This document shows, in pieces, positions 23,218 to 34,813 of a stretch of DNA of 64,000 nucleotides. The translations under genes were made by a program, and so were the position numbers. Below the pieces are notes generated by a model. It had not been told where the DNA came from and did not search any database. It saw only the letters and a list, made by a program, of their open reading frames with translations. Origin of the DNA: Nigrospora sphaerica (taxonomy: Eukaryota; Ascomycota; Sordariomycetes; Amphisphaeriales; Apiosporaceae); the NCBI GenBank assembly GCA_018287875.1, contig JAGVVL010000001.1, positions 3,534,001 through 3,598,000 on the forward strand, written 5' to 3'. Numbering within the stretch: the stretch's first letter is position 1; each line of letters begins with the position of its first letter.

Positions 23218-25015
23218 AAGCGGTCGCATCTTCAGGCAGGGCGGTCCCGGCTAGGGGCAACCGTATGGAAAAAATAGTTCTCTCAACAGGCGGGACGGAG
23301 CGCTTGGTTTGTCCGTCAGGATTATGCTTTGGGTAGACGGGGTCGGACCGGGGGTACAAATTACGGACGGGGGTTTCGAGCCAGCGCGTGTGTGCGCGAG
23401 AGAGTGTGTGTATACGTGCGCGTCCCAGTTTCAATCATTCCCATTCTTGGCCACATCATAGGCGGTGCCTCTGCGTCGGACGGGCGAAGGAGCGTCGCAG
23501 CGTTCGACGGCGGCTACGCGTAATCCGGCATGAATCGCGCCATGCAGTTGGACGGGCACTGCGCCCCCGTCAAGCGTGTAAGACAGGCCGAGTAGGACGC
23601 GGCACCACGCAAGCAAAGCAGGAATTAGTGTAGATATACTGCCGCTGCCCAGCTCGCCCGGCTGTCCCGGCCTGTGTGGCGAGGGCGATAAGATAGGCGA
23701 CGGGCTGTGGCCAACCTGATGCCGTATCGACTCGGACCGAATTGGAGAGCGAGGTCTGGCGAGAGGTCTGGCGAGATGTGCTCCGTACCGCCGCAGCAGG
23801 GCCTGGGCGGGCCGTCGACCCTTGGCTCGGCCTTTGAGACCCCGGCCAAGGGCTTCCAACACGTACGCCGAGGTCGAAGGCTCCTTCGACTCTTCCCGCG
23901 GCGAACTAGGTTCGTTCTCGTCTCGAGTAGCGAGACCTAGGATGGGGGGGGGATGCATCTTGTCCATCCCCATACCGTCTCCCTGCCTTCTGTAGGTTTT
24001 CAGCAAAAGAAGTGATACGATGTACGTGTATGTGGTATTCGTCAACACTGGGGGTGGTGGGTTCTCGGGGGTCCCGTTTCGATCTTCTAAATGGACGGTG
24101 ACGATGGGATGGGATAGGATAGAACAGGATGACATAATCGGAAACGACTTGCAACACGGGATCCAACCCGTCAGCCCGTCAGCTTGTCTCGTTTCAATAC
24201 GAGCTGCCAACGGTCGTCCACTTTTTTTTCCCCCTTGATAGGAGGGGGAAATGGGATGGGATGGATGCAGGCCAAGCCAGAAAGTGCAATCAGAGCCGTG
24301 GGCCCGCCATCTGAAAGAATCCCTCGGTATTATTGATCCACGGGCAAAAACACAGCCCGCCATTACGCGCGGCACTCAAGCACCCAGGCAAATCCAGGGC
24401 TGGCACTGCCGGGCCAAGAGCCTCGCGTAGGTACTTCTTCTCCTCCCCCTGGGTACATCATACCTACGGCGTATTTAGAGCTCGTACACTGCTGTGCGGC
24501 GCTCTCTGGTGGCGAGAGCTGGGTACCTTGTACGACAAAAACATGTTTGACAACGCTACGCCGAGAGAGAAGTAGGAGGTAGGTATGTACTTTACTTTCT
24601 ACTAGCCGTACCTTCTTCAGGGTCCCCATGGCTGGGCGCGCATCATTTACCTGCTCAAACCCCAAGTACAGAGCGACTTACTTCGATGGCGCTCCAGAAT
24701 TCGGCTGCCTGGCCATCCGTTGGGGCTCCTTGTTTCCAATCCCGCGCTGGAACTGCATCATCATCCGCCCGTCTCACAAAGTATTCGATCATTCCTCCCC
24801 TCGTCTTCTTTGCCCCCCCCTGCACAAACAATACTTTAACTACGTCCTCCTCGCTCGTCCAATACCCAGCCAACAAAACCCGCCTTCCGAGCTGTTCATA
24901 CACCTTAAGACACACCTACATACACAGCGGACTCTCTCATCGGACAAGACCTACCCCGCCACCCACAACGACAACCCCGGCCGTTAAACCATTCTAAGCC
25001 GCACACGCCAACATT
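23218..25015. other. Intergenic region upstream of the CFEM gene, no gene supported
   Basis: 1.8 kb. The last 200-300 bases are pyrimidine/CA-rich and are probably the promoter and 5' leader of the CFEM gene. A long minus-strand open frame (about 23.4-24.4 kb) lacks any domain or signal and overlaps several others. Confidence 0.5.
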
Positions 25016-25544
25016 ATGCTGTTCCGAGCCGCCCTACTATCGCTTTTCGCGGCCGCCGCCGCGGCTCAAAACGCCACGGATACTTCCGAGACGCTGCCGG
25101 ACCTCGTTGCGCAGCTGCCCCAGTGCGCCATGAGCTGTTTCCAGACGGCCGCCAAAGACATCGACTGCGCCGTGACGGATTTTGCCTGCCTCTGCGGCTC
25201 CAAGAAGCAGGATTTCGTCAGCAAAATCACGCCCTGCGTGGCCATCGGCGCCGGCTGTAGCTCGGACGACCTGAACAGTATGCGCGCCCCCTCCTCCCCC
25301 GTCCTGACTGACAGCTTTCGCCCCGGTACTAACAAAGTGTCTCTGCTCACCAGAGGCCGCCACCTTGGCCCCCAAAATCTGCTCCGAGGTGGACAACAAC
25401 CCCTCGCCCGCCGCCGTCTCGTCGGCCTCGGCCCTGGTCGCCTCGGCCGCCAAGGAGACGGGATCGCCAGGCAACGCCGCCGGCCGCCCCGAGATCGGCT
25501 ACGGCATCCTCGGCGTCGCGGCTCTGGCTGCCATGGCCCTGTAG
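25016..25544 (+). CDS. CFEM-domain protein with signal peptide and GPI-type C-terminus, 150 aa, two exons
   Basis: Exons 25016-25277 and 25354-25544; the 76-nt intron has a TACTAAC branch site and is phase 1. Signal peptide at residues 1-17 (MLFRAALLSLFAAAAAA). The CFEM domain follows with all eight cysteines in order: QCAMSC, IDC, FACLC, PCVAIGAGC, and KICSEVD after the intron. The Asp in TDFACLC sits where the haem-coordinating Asp of Candida CFEM proteins lies. A Ser/Ala-rich linker and a hydrophobic tail (ILGVAALAAMAL) end the protein, typical of GPI attachment. CFEM proteins act at the plasma membrane and cell wall in haem-iron capture, and some act in host interaction. Which applies here is not shown by sequence. 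Confidence 0.95.
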
Positions 25545-26976
25545 GGGGGTAACCGCCATGCCGATGGCACTTGTTTTTTACGTTTACCAGGGAAGGGCGG
25601 GAAAGGAAGCTAGCGTACGATAGCAGCATGATACAGCACCGGAGTACCGGGGGAGCTGCACGAGATAACGAACGGCGTTTGGGGCGTACATTGATCAAAG
25701 TCGGTGGTGATGCCTCTCACCGGCATGGTAATCGTTTTGGCCTTTGGGGGAAGGCGCCGCGGGAAGAGGGTAGACCACACTGCTACCTCGGTCATCGCAT
25801 TCTGGGTCGGTGGTGTCGCGATATAAAGGCACCCCGACCGAACATACGTACAGCTTATACATGAATACAAACACATGCATTGCCAATATTTCGTATGGAC
25901 TCACGAACGAAAAGAAGCACCAACGCACCCGAATTGGAATCGCACCCCCTGGCCTCAGTTGGTCATGTACTTTCTCGCCCGCATGAAACATCCGTTTCGG
26001 GGGGTACGCGATTCCCCTCGCGTGGAGTGCGGGACGAGCCTAGCGCGACCCCCAGAAAGGAGCCGACCATTCTCCTCTGATGCTACTGTTGCGACGGCCG
26101 CTTGCCGACCGAGCCTCACCCGCCGACAACCAGTCCGCTACTCGGGGGAGGTTCGAAAAGAAAAGGGAACCCTGGGCCCCAGAGGGCGCTCGAGCCGGAG
26201 ACAACCGCGTCTCCCCGCACAGCCGCGGCCCGGCCGCAGCGAGGCCCGCGCCGACCGCAGCCCGGCCTCGAGCGCCGAGGTGCCCGTCTATCAATGCGCA
26301 TGTAGGCCGGCGCCGGCCGGCCCGCGACGCGGCGGGGATTTCGGATTGAGATGGGGGGGATTGGAGTTCCCAGATCTTTCGCCCCCCTTTTCCCCTTTTA
26401 GTTTCGGGCCATACGAGACTAGTTTTTGCGTGCCGGCCGCTTACGTGACCGGGGGTCGGCGAGGGATCTTGTCCGTGATGGAATCAGGAGGGAAGAGAAA
26501 TACGCGGCCCTTCGCGGGCTGCGGCAGACCCTCGCGGCGCGATGTCGCCCGACCTCCTTCCAGCCCAGCGAAGCCGAGACGGACGAATACGTATCCCCTC
26601 CCCACAAACTCGCAGAACCGAAAAGGGCAAGTCGTCATCGACCATTCGCAGTTGATGCCAAAACACCAGGGCATCACGTTCGTGACGAGAGACCAGCTGT
26701 TGTACCCCCGGGGGGGGGCGGCGCTGAAAAAAAAACATTTCTTCATACTGGTCTAGTATCTATTCCGCGGCTATCCGCAGAGCGGTACCGCGCTCTGTTA
26801 ACTCCCAGTTCGCAATGCATAGGCATCATTACGCTGCCCGTTCTATCGTCTCGCAGCACGAATCTCTAAGGCCCCCACGCTTGCCCAACAGAATCCTGTG
26901 TCCCATGTGCCCAATCCACGAGATATAAAACACGACCAGAGGCGGCTGACCCGTCCACGACCCCCCGCAACAACCC
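25545..26976. other. Convergent intergenic region, no gene supported
   Basis: 1.4 kb between the 3' ends of the CFEM gene and the trehalose phosphatase gene. A 293-codon open frame on the plus strand here has no domain, Arg/Pro-rich composition, and competing frames on the other strand. Confidence 0.55.
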
Positions 26977-29900
26977 CTACTGCGGCACCTTGCCTTCCAG
27001 TTCCGCCACGGCGGCAAAGTTAACCTGGCTAAGGAGGGCGTTGTCGTCGCCATTGCCGACGCCCGCCAGAAGACTCGTGGCCTCGATGACATCCGCGGGC
27101 TCCAGGACGTGCCACTTGGCGAGCGTGACCTTGGTACTGGCGCCGACGGTGACGGTGAAGATGGCCTCGGCGTCGAGCGCGACGCCGCTCAGTCCGTTCA
27201 GGGCCCTGAACATGTCCTCGTCGGTGAAATCGTCGCCCATGCAGAGCGCAAACTCTACCGGCACACTGCCGTCCGCCTTCTTCTCGGTCCTCCCGTCCGA
27301 CGCGCCAGACACGTGCGAGATGTCCTTGTTGTAGTCTGCCACGAGTCGCTTGACAATCTCGCCCTTGTTGATGAAGGTGGGTCGAACCTCGAGGTTGGCT
27401 TTGCCCGACATGACATCGACATCCCACTTCTTGAGCACCGAGTTCTCGAGCTCCTGTCGAGCCTCCTCGGCGGCATGCGCGCCCTGCTCCGGGTCGGCAA
27501 GTCGGTAGTGCCACGTCAAAGCGCATCGTTTCCGCTCGATAAAGGATCCTGCGAGAAAAGTCAGTACATGCATTGCCCAGTCCTAGGGGGCCGAGGCCAG
27601 CTTACCGTGCACCCTGTCCGTGTACTTCTGGAAGATGGCGATAACCTCTTCCTGCCATGACATATCAAACTTCTCGGCAAGGTTCTCCCACGTGGTCTGG
27701 CCGGGGTGCCGGATGAAGCTACCGTGCTCCGCGCTGAAGCCCAGCTCCGAAATGTGGCCAAGATGCTGCTGCAGGAAGTCCTGGTCTCGCCCGGAAATGA
27801 TCCAGACAGCGTTGCGGTGGTCGGCTGCCAGCGACAGCAGTGTCTGGATGACACGCTTCGACGGGATCGCCGCGCTCGGCTCCCTAACGATGGGCGTGAG
27901 CGTCCCGTCGTAGTCGAACATGAACAGCCGCTTCCTCGCCATGCGGTACCGCGCCAACAAGGCGCTGCGGTCGAGCAGCGGCGTGGCTATGGCGCGCTGG
28001 TTGCTAGCGAGCGTGCTGACAAGCTTGCGAAGGAACTTGGTGATCCAGCTCTGGACGTTCTGCGTCGTGACGTGCTTGTAGAGGTGTTGCTGCATCGTCA
28101 GCCGCTTCTCCTCCGACATGGTCAAGGCCTCGTGGATCTGCTTGGCCACGTCGCTGAGGTCCCAGGGGTTGATGTGAATGGCGTCCCGCAGACTGCCGGC
28201 CGTGCCGCTGAACTCGGAGAGGATGAGGGGCCCGTGGTTGTCGCGCTGGCAGAGGACGTACTCGAGACTGGTCGTGTTCATGCCGTCGCGCACCGACGTA
28301 ATCAGACCAATGTCCGCTGCCCTCAGCAGGGCGAAGTACTCGTCAGGGCTCAAATACTGCGGGTAGTGCTGGACGGGCGAGAAGCTCAGGCTGCCGTAGG
28401 CGCCGTTGATTCTCATGACCAGCTCGTTGACGCGGCTGGCAATCTTGTTCTCCGAGTTCTCCTTCTCCTCCTCGAGGTTGGTTGGCGACGTGACCTGGAT
28501 GAGGACGACCTTCTCGGTCCACTCAGGGTACAGCTCCAGGAAGCGCTCAAAGGCCATGAGCTTCTGGGCTACGCCGCGGACACTATCCAGGCGGTCGCGG
28601 CCCACAATGATTTTCTTGCCCTTGTACATGGTCTTCAGCGCATTGTAGGCACCCGACACGGATTCGCTCCACGCCAGCTGTTCCACCTTGGCGGCGTCGA
28701 TGCCGATGGGGAAGACTCCCACTTCGACGCGACAGCCATAGGCGTCGACACCGATGGAGTCGGACGGGAAATCGAGAATGCGGGTGCAGCAGCTCGAGAA
28801 GTGGCGCGAGTAGCTGTACGACTGGAAGCCGACCAGGTTGGCGCCCAGAACGCCCTCGAGCACCTCCCTGCGCCGGGGCAAGCACCGCAGGAACTCGCTA
28901 CTGGGGAAGGGGCTGTGCAGGTAGAAGGATATGTACATGTTGGGGGCGCGCTGCCGCAGCATGCTGGGGAGAAGCATGAGGTAGAAGTCGTGGATGACGA
29001 CCATGTCGCCCGGCTTGTACAAGTCCATGATCTTGTTGGCGAACTTGAGGTTCATGCGGTAGTAGTCGGCCCAGTAGATGCGCTCCGCACGGCCATCGGT
29101 CGGCTCGTGTTGTTTGTAGTGGAAGAGCGTGTAGAGCTGGTGTTCGGCGTAGCGCCTCCAGCGGCTCTGGTCCTTCAGGGTGATGCCCTCCTCGCTCATC
29201 TCGTCGTCGTCGGCCAACCAGACGGGGAAGGTCTTGATGCGCTTGTCCTGGGACAGCTTTTGCTCCAAAGCCAGCTGGTGCTCCTTGGGAACGAAGAGGT
29301 TATCCTGCTGCGTGGGCGTGGCCGCCGATTCGCTGTCGACGGGGACAGGCGCCGAGAGGGTGCTCAGGGGCGGGATAGAAGCCGTCGTCTCGGGGGGCGT
29401 GCTAGGGGGGGACATGGGGTCGTAGGGGCATTCGATCTCGCCGGTCCAAGCCACGACCTGGTGGTTCCAGGGCGTCGCATCCGACGAGAGGTACGAGAAG
29501 GCATCGAAGAGGGCCGACTGGCCGTGGCGCGAACCCAGCTCCCATTCTCCCGTCGACTGGTACTTCAGGGCGTGGGGCACCGTAAAGGTGGCAGATATGA
29601 TGTTGCCCGACAGGCCGAGATCGGGCACGGCGTCTTTGATGTCATTAATAGACTCTCGCCGACGACCTTGGGACGACAGGCTCATGCGCCTCAGCACATC
29701 TTCGTCCGACATGGCCCCCTTGGCGTCTCCCTCGGCCGTCGAGAAAACGTCGGGTAGCTGGCTGGGCGATTCGAGCTCGGGCTCCTCGACTATGGCGCCC
29801 GCCTGCCGCGGGTACTGGCTGGGGTCGGAGGTGAAGTAACCTGGGCTGGTGCTCCTCTTGGAGTGATCCTCGCCCGACTCGTAGGTCTGCAGGTGAATGC

Positions 29901-30072
29901 CAGGCGTCACGGGAACCTTGATGACGGATTCGCGCTCGTGGGCGGGCAACTCCGTCTCGGCTCGGTTCAAGAGGGCAGGTCGGGGGGACGATTGGTTGGC
30001 GGCCGACTCTTGGGCAACGATAGCCCGGGCTCTGTCACCCGCGGGTTGCTGCTGGGATGCCTGATCCGCCAT
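26977..30072 (-). CDS. TPS2: Trehalose-6-phosphate phosphatase (Tps2/OrlA type), 1012 aa, two exons
   Basis: Second step of trehalose synthesis: dephosphorylates trehalose 6-phosphate, in the cytosolic Tps complex. Exons 30072-27606 and 27548-26977 with a 57-nt intron. An N-terminal disordered Ser/Pro-rich region of about 140 residues is followed by a glycosyltransferase-20 (TPS-like) module, and from about residue 715 by a HAD phosphatase module. HAD motifs are intact: FDYDGTLTP with the nucleophile Asp, IISGRD, SAEHGSFIR and GDDFTDEDMF. In the GT20 part the substrate motif reads GRDRLDSVRG, with Arg where active synthases have Lys (RLDYIKG), consistent with Tps2 proteins whose synthase half is inactive. 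Strong AGGGG repeats lie upstream. A 683-codon antisense frame runs through the gene and is a codon-bias shadow. Confidence 0.95.
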
Positions 30073-30237
30073 GATGTTTAGTAGCTGTGCTCAACGGCGG
30101 CGGAAGACGGTTGCGACACCAAAGACCGAGCGGCACGGGAGTTGAGGGTACAAGATGCTGGAAAAGACGGCCGGCGGGTAACGAATAGCGTCGGGCCTTC
30201 CAGAAAACCGGCCAGGAGAAGCTGGTTGCGATTCAAG

Positions 30238-30268
30238 GCAGGGGGAGGGGAGGGGAGGGAGGGGAGGG
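30238..30268. promoter_or_regulatory. AGGGG repeat run (STRE-like) upstream of the trehalose phosphatase gene
   Basis: A near-pure G tract broken by single A residues, containing at least four AGGGG words (CCCCT on the gene's strand), about 165-195 bp upstream of the ATG at 30072. CCCCT is the core of the stress response element bound by Msn2/4-type zinc-finger factors, which control trehalose genes in yeast. The same G-run spacing could also fold as a G-quadruplex. Function is inferred. Confidence 0.5.
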
Positions 30269-33200
30269 CGTTATCGGGGCGGTAGGGCAAGTAAGTGACA
30301 GGTGCCGAGCGCGCAGGGTAGCATTCACAGGCCCTACAAGACGAGGACGCGCAGAGGTAGAGGCAGAGGGGAAGATGGCCAGGGGGGGCTTATAGCAGGA
30401 GACGGAGGGTGGGAAGGAGGGAGAGGAGCCGTCACCGCTTGCGATACAAGAACCCATGGGATGGATGGACTCGCAGCAACACACAACACACACACGCACG
30501 CACGCACGAGGGCCGTACTTGACCTCCAGCTGGACAAGCGGTTCAGCGTGCGCCAGGCCACTGTGCCTGGTGGGGCTGGGCGCCGGACGCGCTCGACATC
30601 GAGCGATAGCCCAGAATGCGATGGATCATGGCATGGAGTTTTTGCTCCTAGAAAACTCCTCCTCGCCTGCGGTCTTGGGGGCAGCGTGTGGGAGGGGGTG
30701 GCAGGGGGGGGGCGGACAACGGCGAGAGCGATCAAATGAGATCGGGAGATCAGCCTGGCACGAAAGCTCCGGCCGGCTGGGTCGGTTCGTCGCAAACGCC
30801 AGCAGAGGCCCATACCACTTGTGTAGCCCATTCATCCCTGGTCGTTCCCCCTTCCATGGCGGAGAGCCCAGAGAGAGAGGGAGCGAGAGAGGGAGACTCA
30901 GGTCCCAATCCCATTGATGCCCGCAGCCGACGACGAATCGCAGGCACGGCGAGGCGGTTTGCGCGGGGCCTCCGCGGCGCAAATCCCCAAAGCGATGACG
31001 AACATGGCGGGGCAATCGATGGGCAGTGGGCAAACGTCGCTCTCACTAACTTGCCGTGGTCGCGACAAAAAAACAGCACAAGCAGTCACACACGTACGTA
31101 CCTGGGATGCGACCGAGGGATTCCTCAAGTCAGCTTGACGTAACGTTCGTTTCAACGATCCCACGAGGGGCACGGCGGGGTCGGTCGAGCAATCTGGTAG
31201 GTCGTCCGTCGGTGGCCCAATGGCACTTTCCTTCTTCTCTCCTGATCTCGCGATCGACGGTCCCTTTCTGCGAACTTGGAAGCGAGCGAGCAGCAGCACG
31301 GATGGGGTGGAAGCAAACAAGACGGATGCAAAGACGGGAGGTATGTACTTATGTAGGGGGTTTATGGATGCGGGGAGGGGAGAGAAGGAGAGAGGGAGCT
31401 TGGGATTATACAAGACAGGGGGGGCTCATAACCTACTTGGGGGGTGATGAACAACGTCGCTATTGCTTGTTTTTCCCGCCCCTTCCTGCTCGTCGCTAGC
31501 CCCACGAACGAATCCTAATCGATCCAACCCGCCCGGCCGGCCGACTATCCAGTACCTGAACTACGGCCACGGGGTGGTCTACTGTCATTATTGAGATTCA
31601 CGACGACTATTGACATCCGTGACATGCAGGTAGCCGGCCAGTCTATTCATATCCTTCCCTCCTTCCTCCCCCCTTCCCTGCCACGAGGGGCCCTCGGCTC
31701 CCCGCCGCTTCCCCATCTCTTCCTATCTCCTTTTCGGGCCTCCATCGTTATATTTCGCCCGCCTTCTCCTATCCGCCCGTCTGCCTGGGCCTGGCTGTCG
31801 GCGCGTGGTCTTTGGGTCGGGGGCTAGTTCCGTTGCCAAGCCGCCGAAGACTCTGCGCGCCCATTTTCTCGCGCTTCCATTTCTCCATCCACCGGTTCAC
31901 CCCTCCCCCCCTGGCCGGGGTCTAGACTCTGCTGGAAGGGAAGCCGACGATATACCCTGCCGAGTCTGCCTGAGTCCGCTTGCCTCTCTCTCCCGGTCTG
32001 GGCCCGAACCGCAGCAGCCGGTGACGCCATGCGCCGTCGTGCGCTCGGCTTTCTCCTTGGGTTTCCCATGTTGCCCGCCTCCTATTCGCCCTCCCTCCAT
32101 GCCCTCGCCCAGTTGAGCAGTGGTGATGGCGGCCCGGGAGCCGTGAGAGACCAGGATTGCGCCATTTCTCCGGCGGGTGCGGTGCAAGTGCGATTGATTA
32201 TACGTATGTGCATGGGATTACGGCGCAACCACCCCATCGTCCCGTGCCACCACGTTCGTTGGGTGTGGGTGGGCAGACGCATCGCTTTTTGGGACCGAAC
32301 ATCACCTGCATCGGACCCCGGTCGATTTTCACATGGTCTTCTCTCTCTCCATGTCTCTCTCTCTTATAGCCGTGCTTCCCAGGCCAACCACGTTGCCCAA
32401 AGAAGCCATGCCCTGCCGTTCCGGCCGTTGGGCATCTTCACATCCTGCGCATCCCGTGGTCAGCGCAGGGCGGCCGCGCGACATTTCCCATCCAGACTGC
32501 GCCCATTCTGGTCCCCTCTCGACACCGCCGCGTAAACGGCCGCCGCCATGCCGCTTCGAGACGGCGTAACGGGCGCATACGTGCGCCGGTGCGCAGGCAG
32601 AGACAGTGCAGGAAAATGCAAGATCACGGTAGGTCACTGCATGTCTGTCGTCGGTAGCAAGCGAGGCTACGTTGACAAACATGGATCCGTGTGCGTGTGA
32701 TGTGTCTGTCCCTGGGTCCCTCCACGCCATGCCCAAATTGAGACGGAGGTCTGGGCTGTGTTCCTATCCTTTCCTTGGAGCCCGGGTACTTTTCCACCTG
32801 CCGTGCCTTTGGGTCAGACAAGCTGCGACACGACTCCGACGGCTGGTGCTATGCTGGCTTTATTTTCTCATGACAGCGCAGACTGCACTGCCAGCTTGTT
32901 TTTCGCCGACAACGGGCGACTAGCGCCAACTGGGGAGTGGGTTGTCGGGCCCGGGTCCTGGGCCTACAGAGGCCGATGGATAGATCTAGTAGAATCTACC
33001 GGCAATTGTGGTGCGGCTCCTATCCATCTTTCCTAACGCATGACGTCATCGGTACCGTCCGTTCCCTCCTCTTCTTCTCTTGTGCGATGGAACGATTGTC
33101 TCATTGTCCTTGCTATAACCGGGCGGCTGGCGGGGGTTTCACCGTCTTTGGATAACGAGGAGAAAACGGGGTAATAAATACTAGCTACTATAGAATGGCG

Positions 33201-33667
33201 CGCCGATCTTATTGGCTTACCGGCTTGCTTCCTTCTGCCCCCATGAGTCAGCAACCTACGAATGCCCTACCACGCAGGCCGGACAGACAGGTCGTCGATA
33301 AGGATCAGGGCCCTGGTGCCAATCTGAGGCTGAAGTGTTTTGAGTATAAACCCCCTCACGACCGGATCGAGTGACAACCGGGACTCGTTTGGTTTCCCTG
33401 ATGGAATAAACGCTGGCTGCGCGCTGGAGCACAGGACGACGAATGGCATGTGCTCCTTCTGGCATGCCATCTCTCACTGGACGGAGCAAGCATGAAGGTT
33501 TTACCGCCAGCGGTAAGATGACTTGAAACCACCAGACCCCTCCCCCAATACTCTGTGCTTTTTGGGTGTCAAGCTGTCGGCTCCAGCCCTGCAAGGTCGG
33601 TTAGGCAGTGTGCGAGCGCTTTGATCGATGTCGGCCTCGCCGGGACCGGCAGATGTTGGTTGTTGTC

Positions 33668-33692
33668 TTTTTTTTTTAAAAAAAAAAAAAAA
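33668..33692. repeat. Adjoining T10 and A15 runs forming a perfect inverted repeat
   Basis: Ten T directly followed by fifteen A, giving a 20-bp A/T palindrome inside otherwise GC-rich DNA. No target-site duplication or flanking element is apparent to me. Confidence 0.85.
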
Positions 33693-34813
33693 TCGTTTAT
33701 ACTGCCTTGGACGGCCTTCCCCTACTTTCCCCCCACGCCGTGGCCTGGCGGTCGTCATCCGTGGCCTCCGAACTGCTTTACCCGGCGCACCGCCTGTTTC
33801 AAAAGGAACCAGAGGGGTGATGCGCCGAATCGCCCACTACCGGTGGGGGGTTCGTCTGGGCCGACGATCGCCTCGGGGTCATGAACGAAAAGAGGGCCAA
33901 TGCCTTCCCGGGGTGAAGCCCTAAGATGGGATGGGCTGGACGGCAATGCAACATCGCGATCATTCGCAATCTCTTGGAACCACGGCGTCCGAACGACCGG
34001 ACGACGGCCTTGGCTGGTCTTGCCGAAGTGAAGGGTGACGGACAAGCCTGGGGCCCGGAGGCGAGGCCGGTCGCCAAGCGCCTGGTAGCGAAGGCTGCAG
34101 AGGGGGTGAGGTCAGTACGGTGGTATTTGACAGGCATGGCCCTAATACGCAACACTTGCGAGGTCTCTGTCAGAGCCGCGGAAGGGCGTGCCTGTTCGAG
34201 CCCGGGGCCCCGCCAGCGACGTTTGAGATTTAGCTGCCGGCTCGGCGTGGCTGTGAGTAAAGTGTCTCAGGATCCCCGGTTCGCCCCCCTGTCCGTTGGG
34301 CAAGCTGCTTACCGGCCGGTGCCCACGAGAGCCTCACCCAAAGCTTCCACCGCGCGGTTTCAGCGTCCTCCAGGTATGATCACCGCCAGGGGGGATCCCT
34401 CCCGCCCGTCTATCAAAAACGCCTTGCCGTGGGCCCCCCTCCCCGCCCCGGCCGAGTGGTTCTCGATCGGCGAACGTTCCCGCGAGGATCGCAGGCGCCT
34501 TGTTAGCACCGCGCTTCTTATAAAGAAGCTTCTGCGGCTCAATGCGCCCCTACCGTGGCGACGGAACGCCCCTCCATTTGCGAACGGTCAGATACCATCT
34601 CGCCCAACGCCCTCTCCCTCTGGCTGCCAATGATGCCAGCTGCCTGGGTGCGGCTTGCCTTACCCGCCCCCGTGTTTGCCTGCAGGACTCATCTTCGCCG
34701 CCTTCGATAACCCAACGAGACTCGTGTGTGCTGGGGAGGAGGGAAACAGTACCGCCGCGGCCGCCGTCGCCGTCGCCATCATCGCCGTCCAACAGTCCGC
34801 CCATGCCACCACC

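Larger units (their letters stand above)
30073..34813. other. 4.7 kb divergent intergenic region, no gene supported
   Basis: Upstream of the trehalose phosphatase gene (-) and of the membrane protein gene at 34814 (+). Contains the G-rich AGGGG run (30238-30268), a CACG/ACAC repeat near 30480-30510, and a T-run/A-run pair (33668-33692). Open frames of up to 235 codons (33926-34633) show no domain, and several overlap in other frames. Confidence 0.5.

Noticed and set aside
25875..26756. 293-codon plus-strand open frame after the CFEM gene
   Set aside because: Arg/Pro-rich, no domain or signal peptide, competing frames on the other strand, and no codon bias like the neighbouring genes.
27706..29757. 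683-codon open frame on the plus strand, antisense to the trehalose phosphatase gene
   Set aside because: It lies wholly inside the opposite frame of a well-conserved gene, has Val/Gly/Glu/Leu-biased shadow composition, no domain, and is explained by G/C-ending codons of the real gene.
34160..34210. Possible tRNA T-arm (TGTTCGAGCC)
   Set aside because: Stems flanking the TTCGA loop do not pair and no acceptor or anticodon arm is found.
33926..34633. 235-codon open frame upstream of the membrane protein gene
   Set aside because: No motif, no Kozak-like start and overlapping antisense frames; treated as chance in GC-rich DNA.
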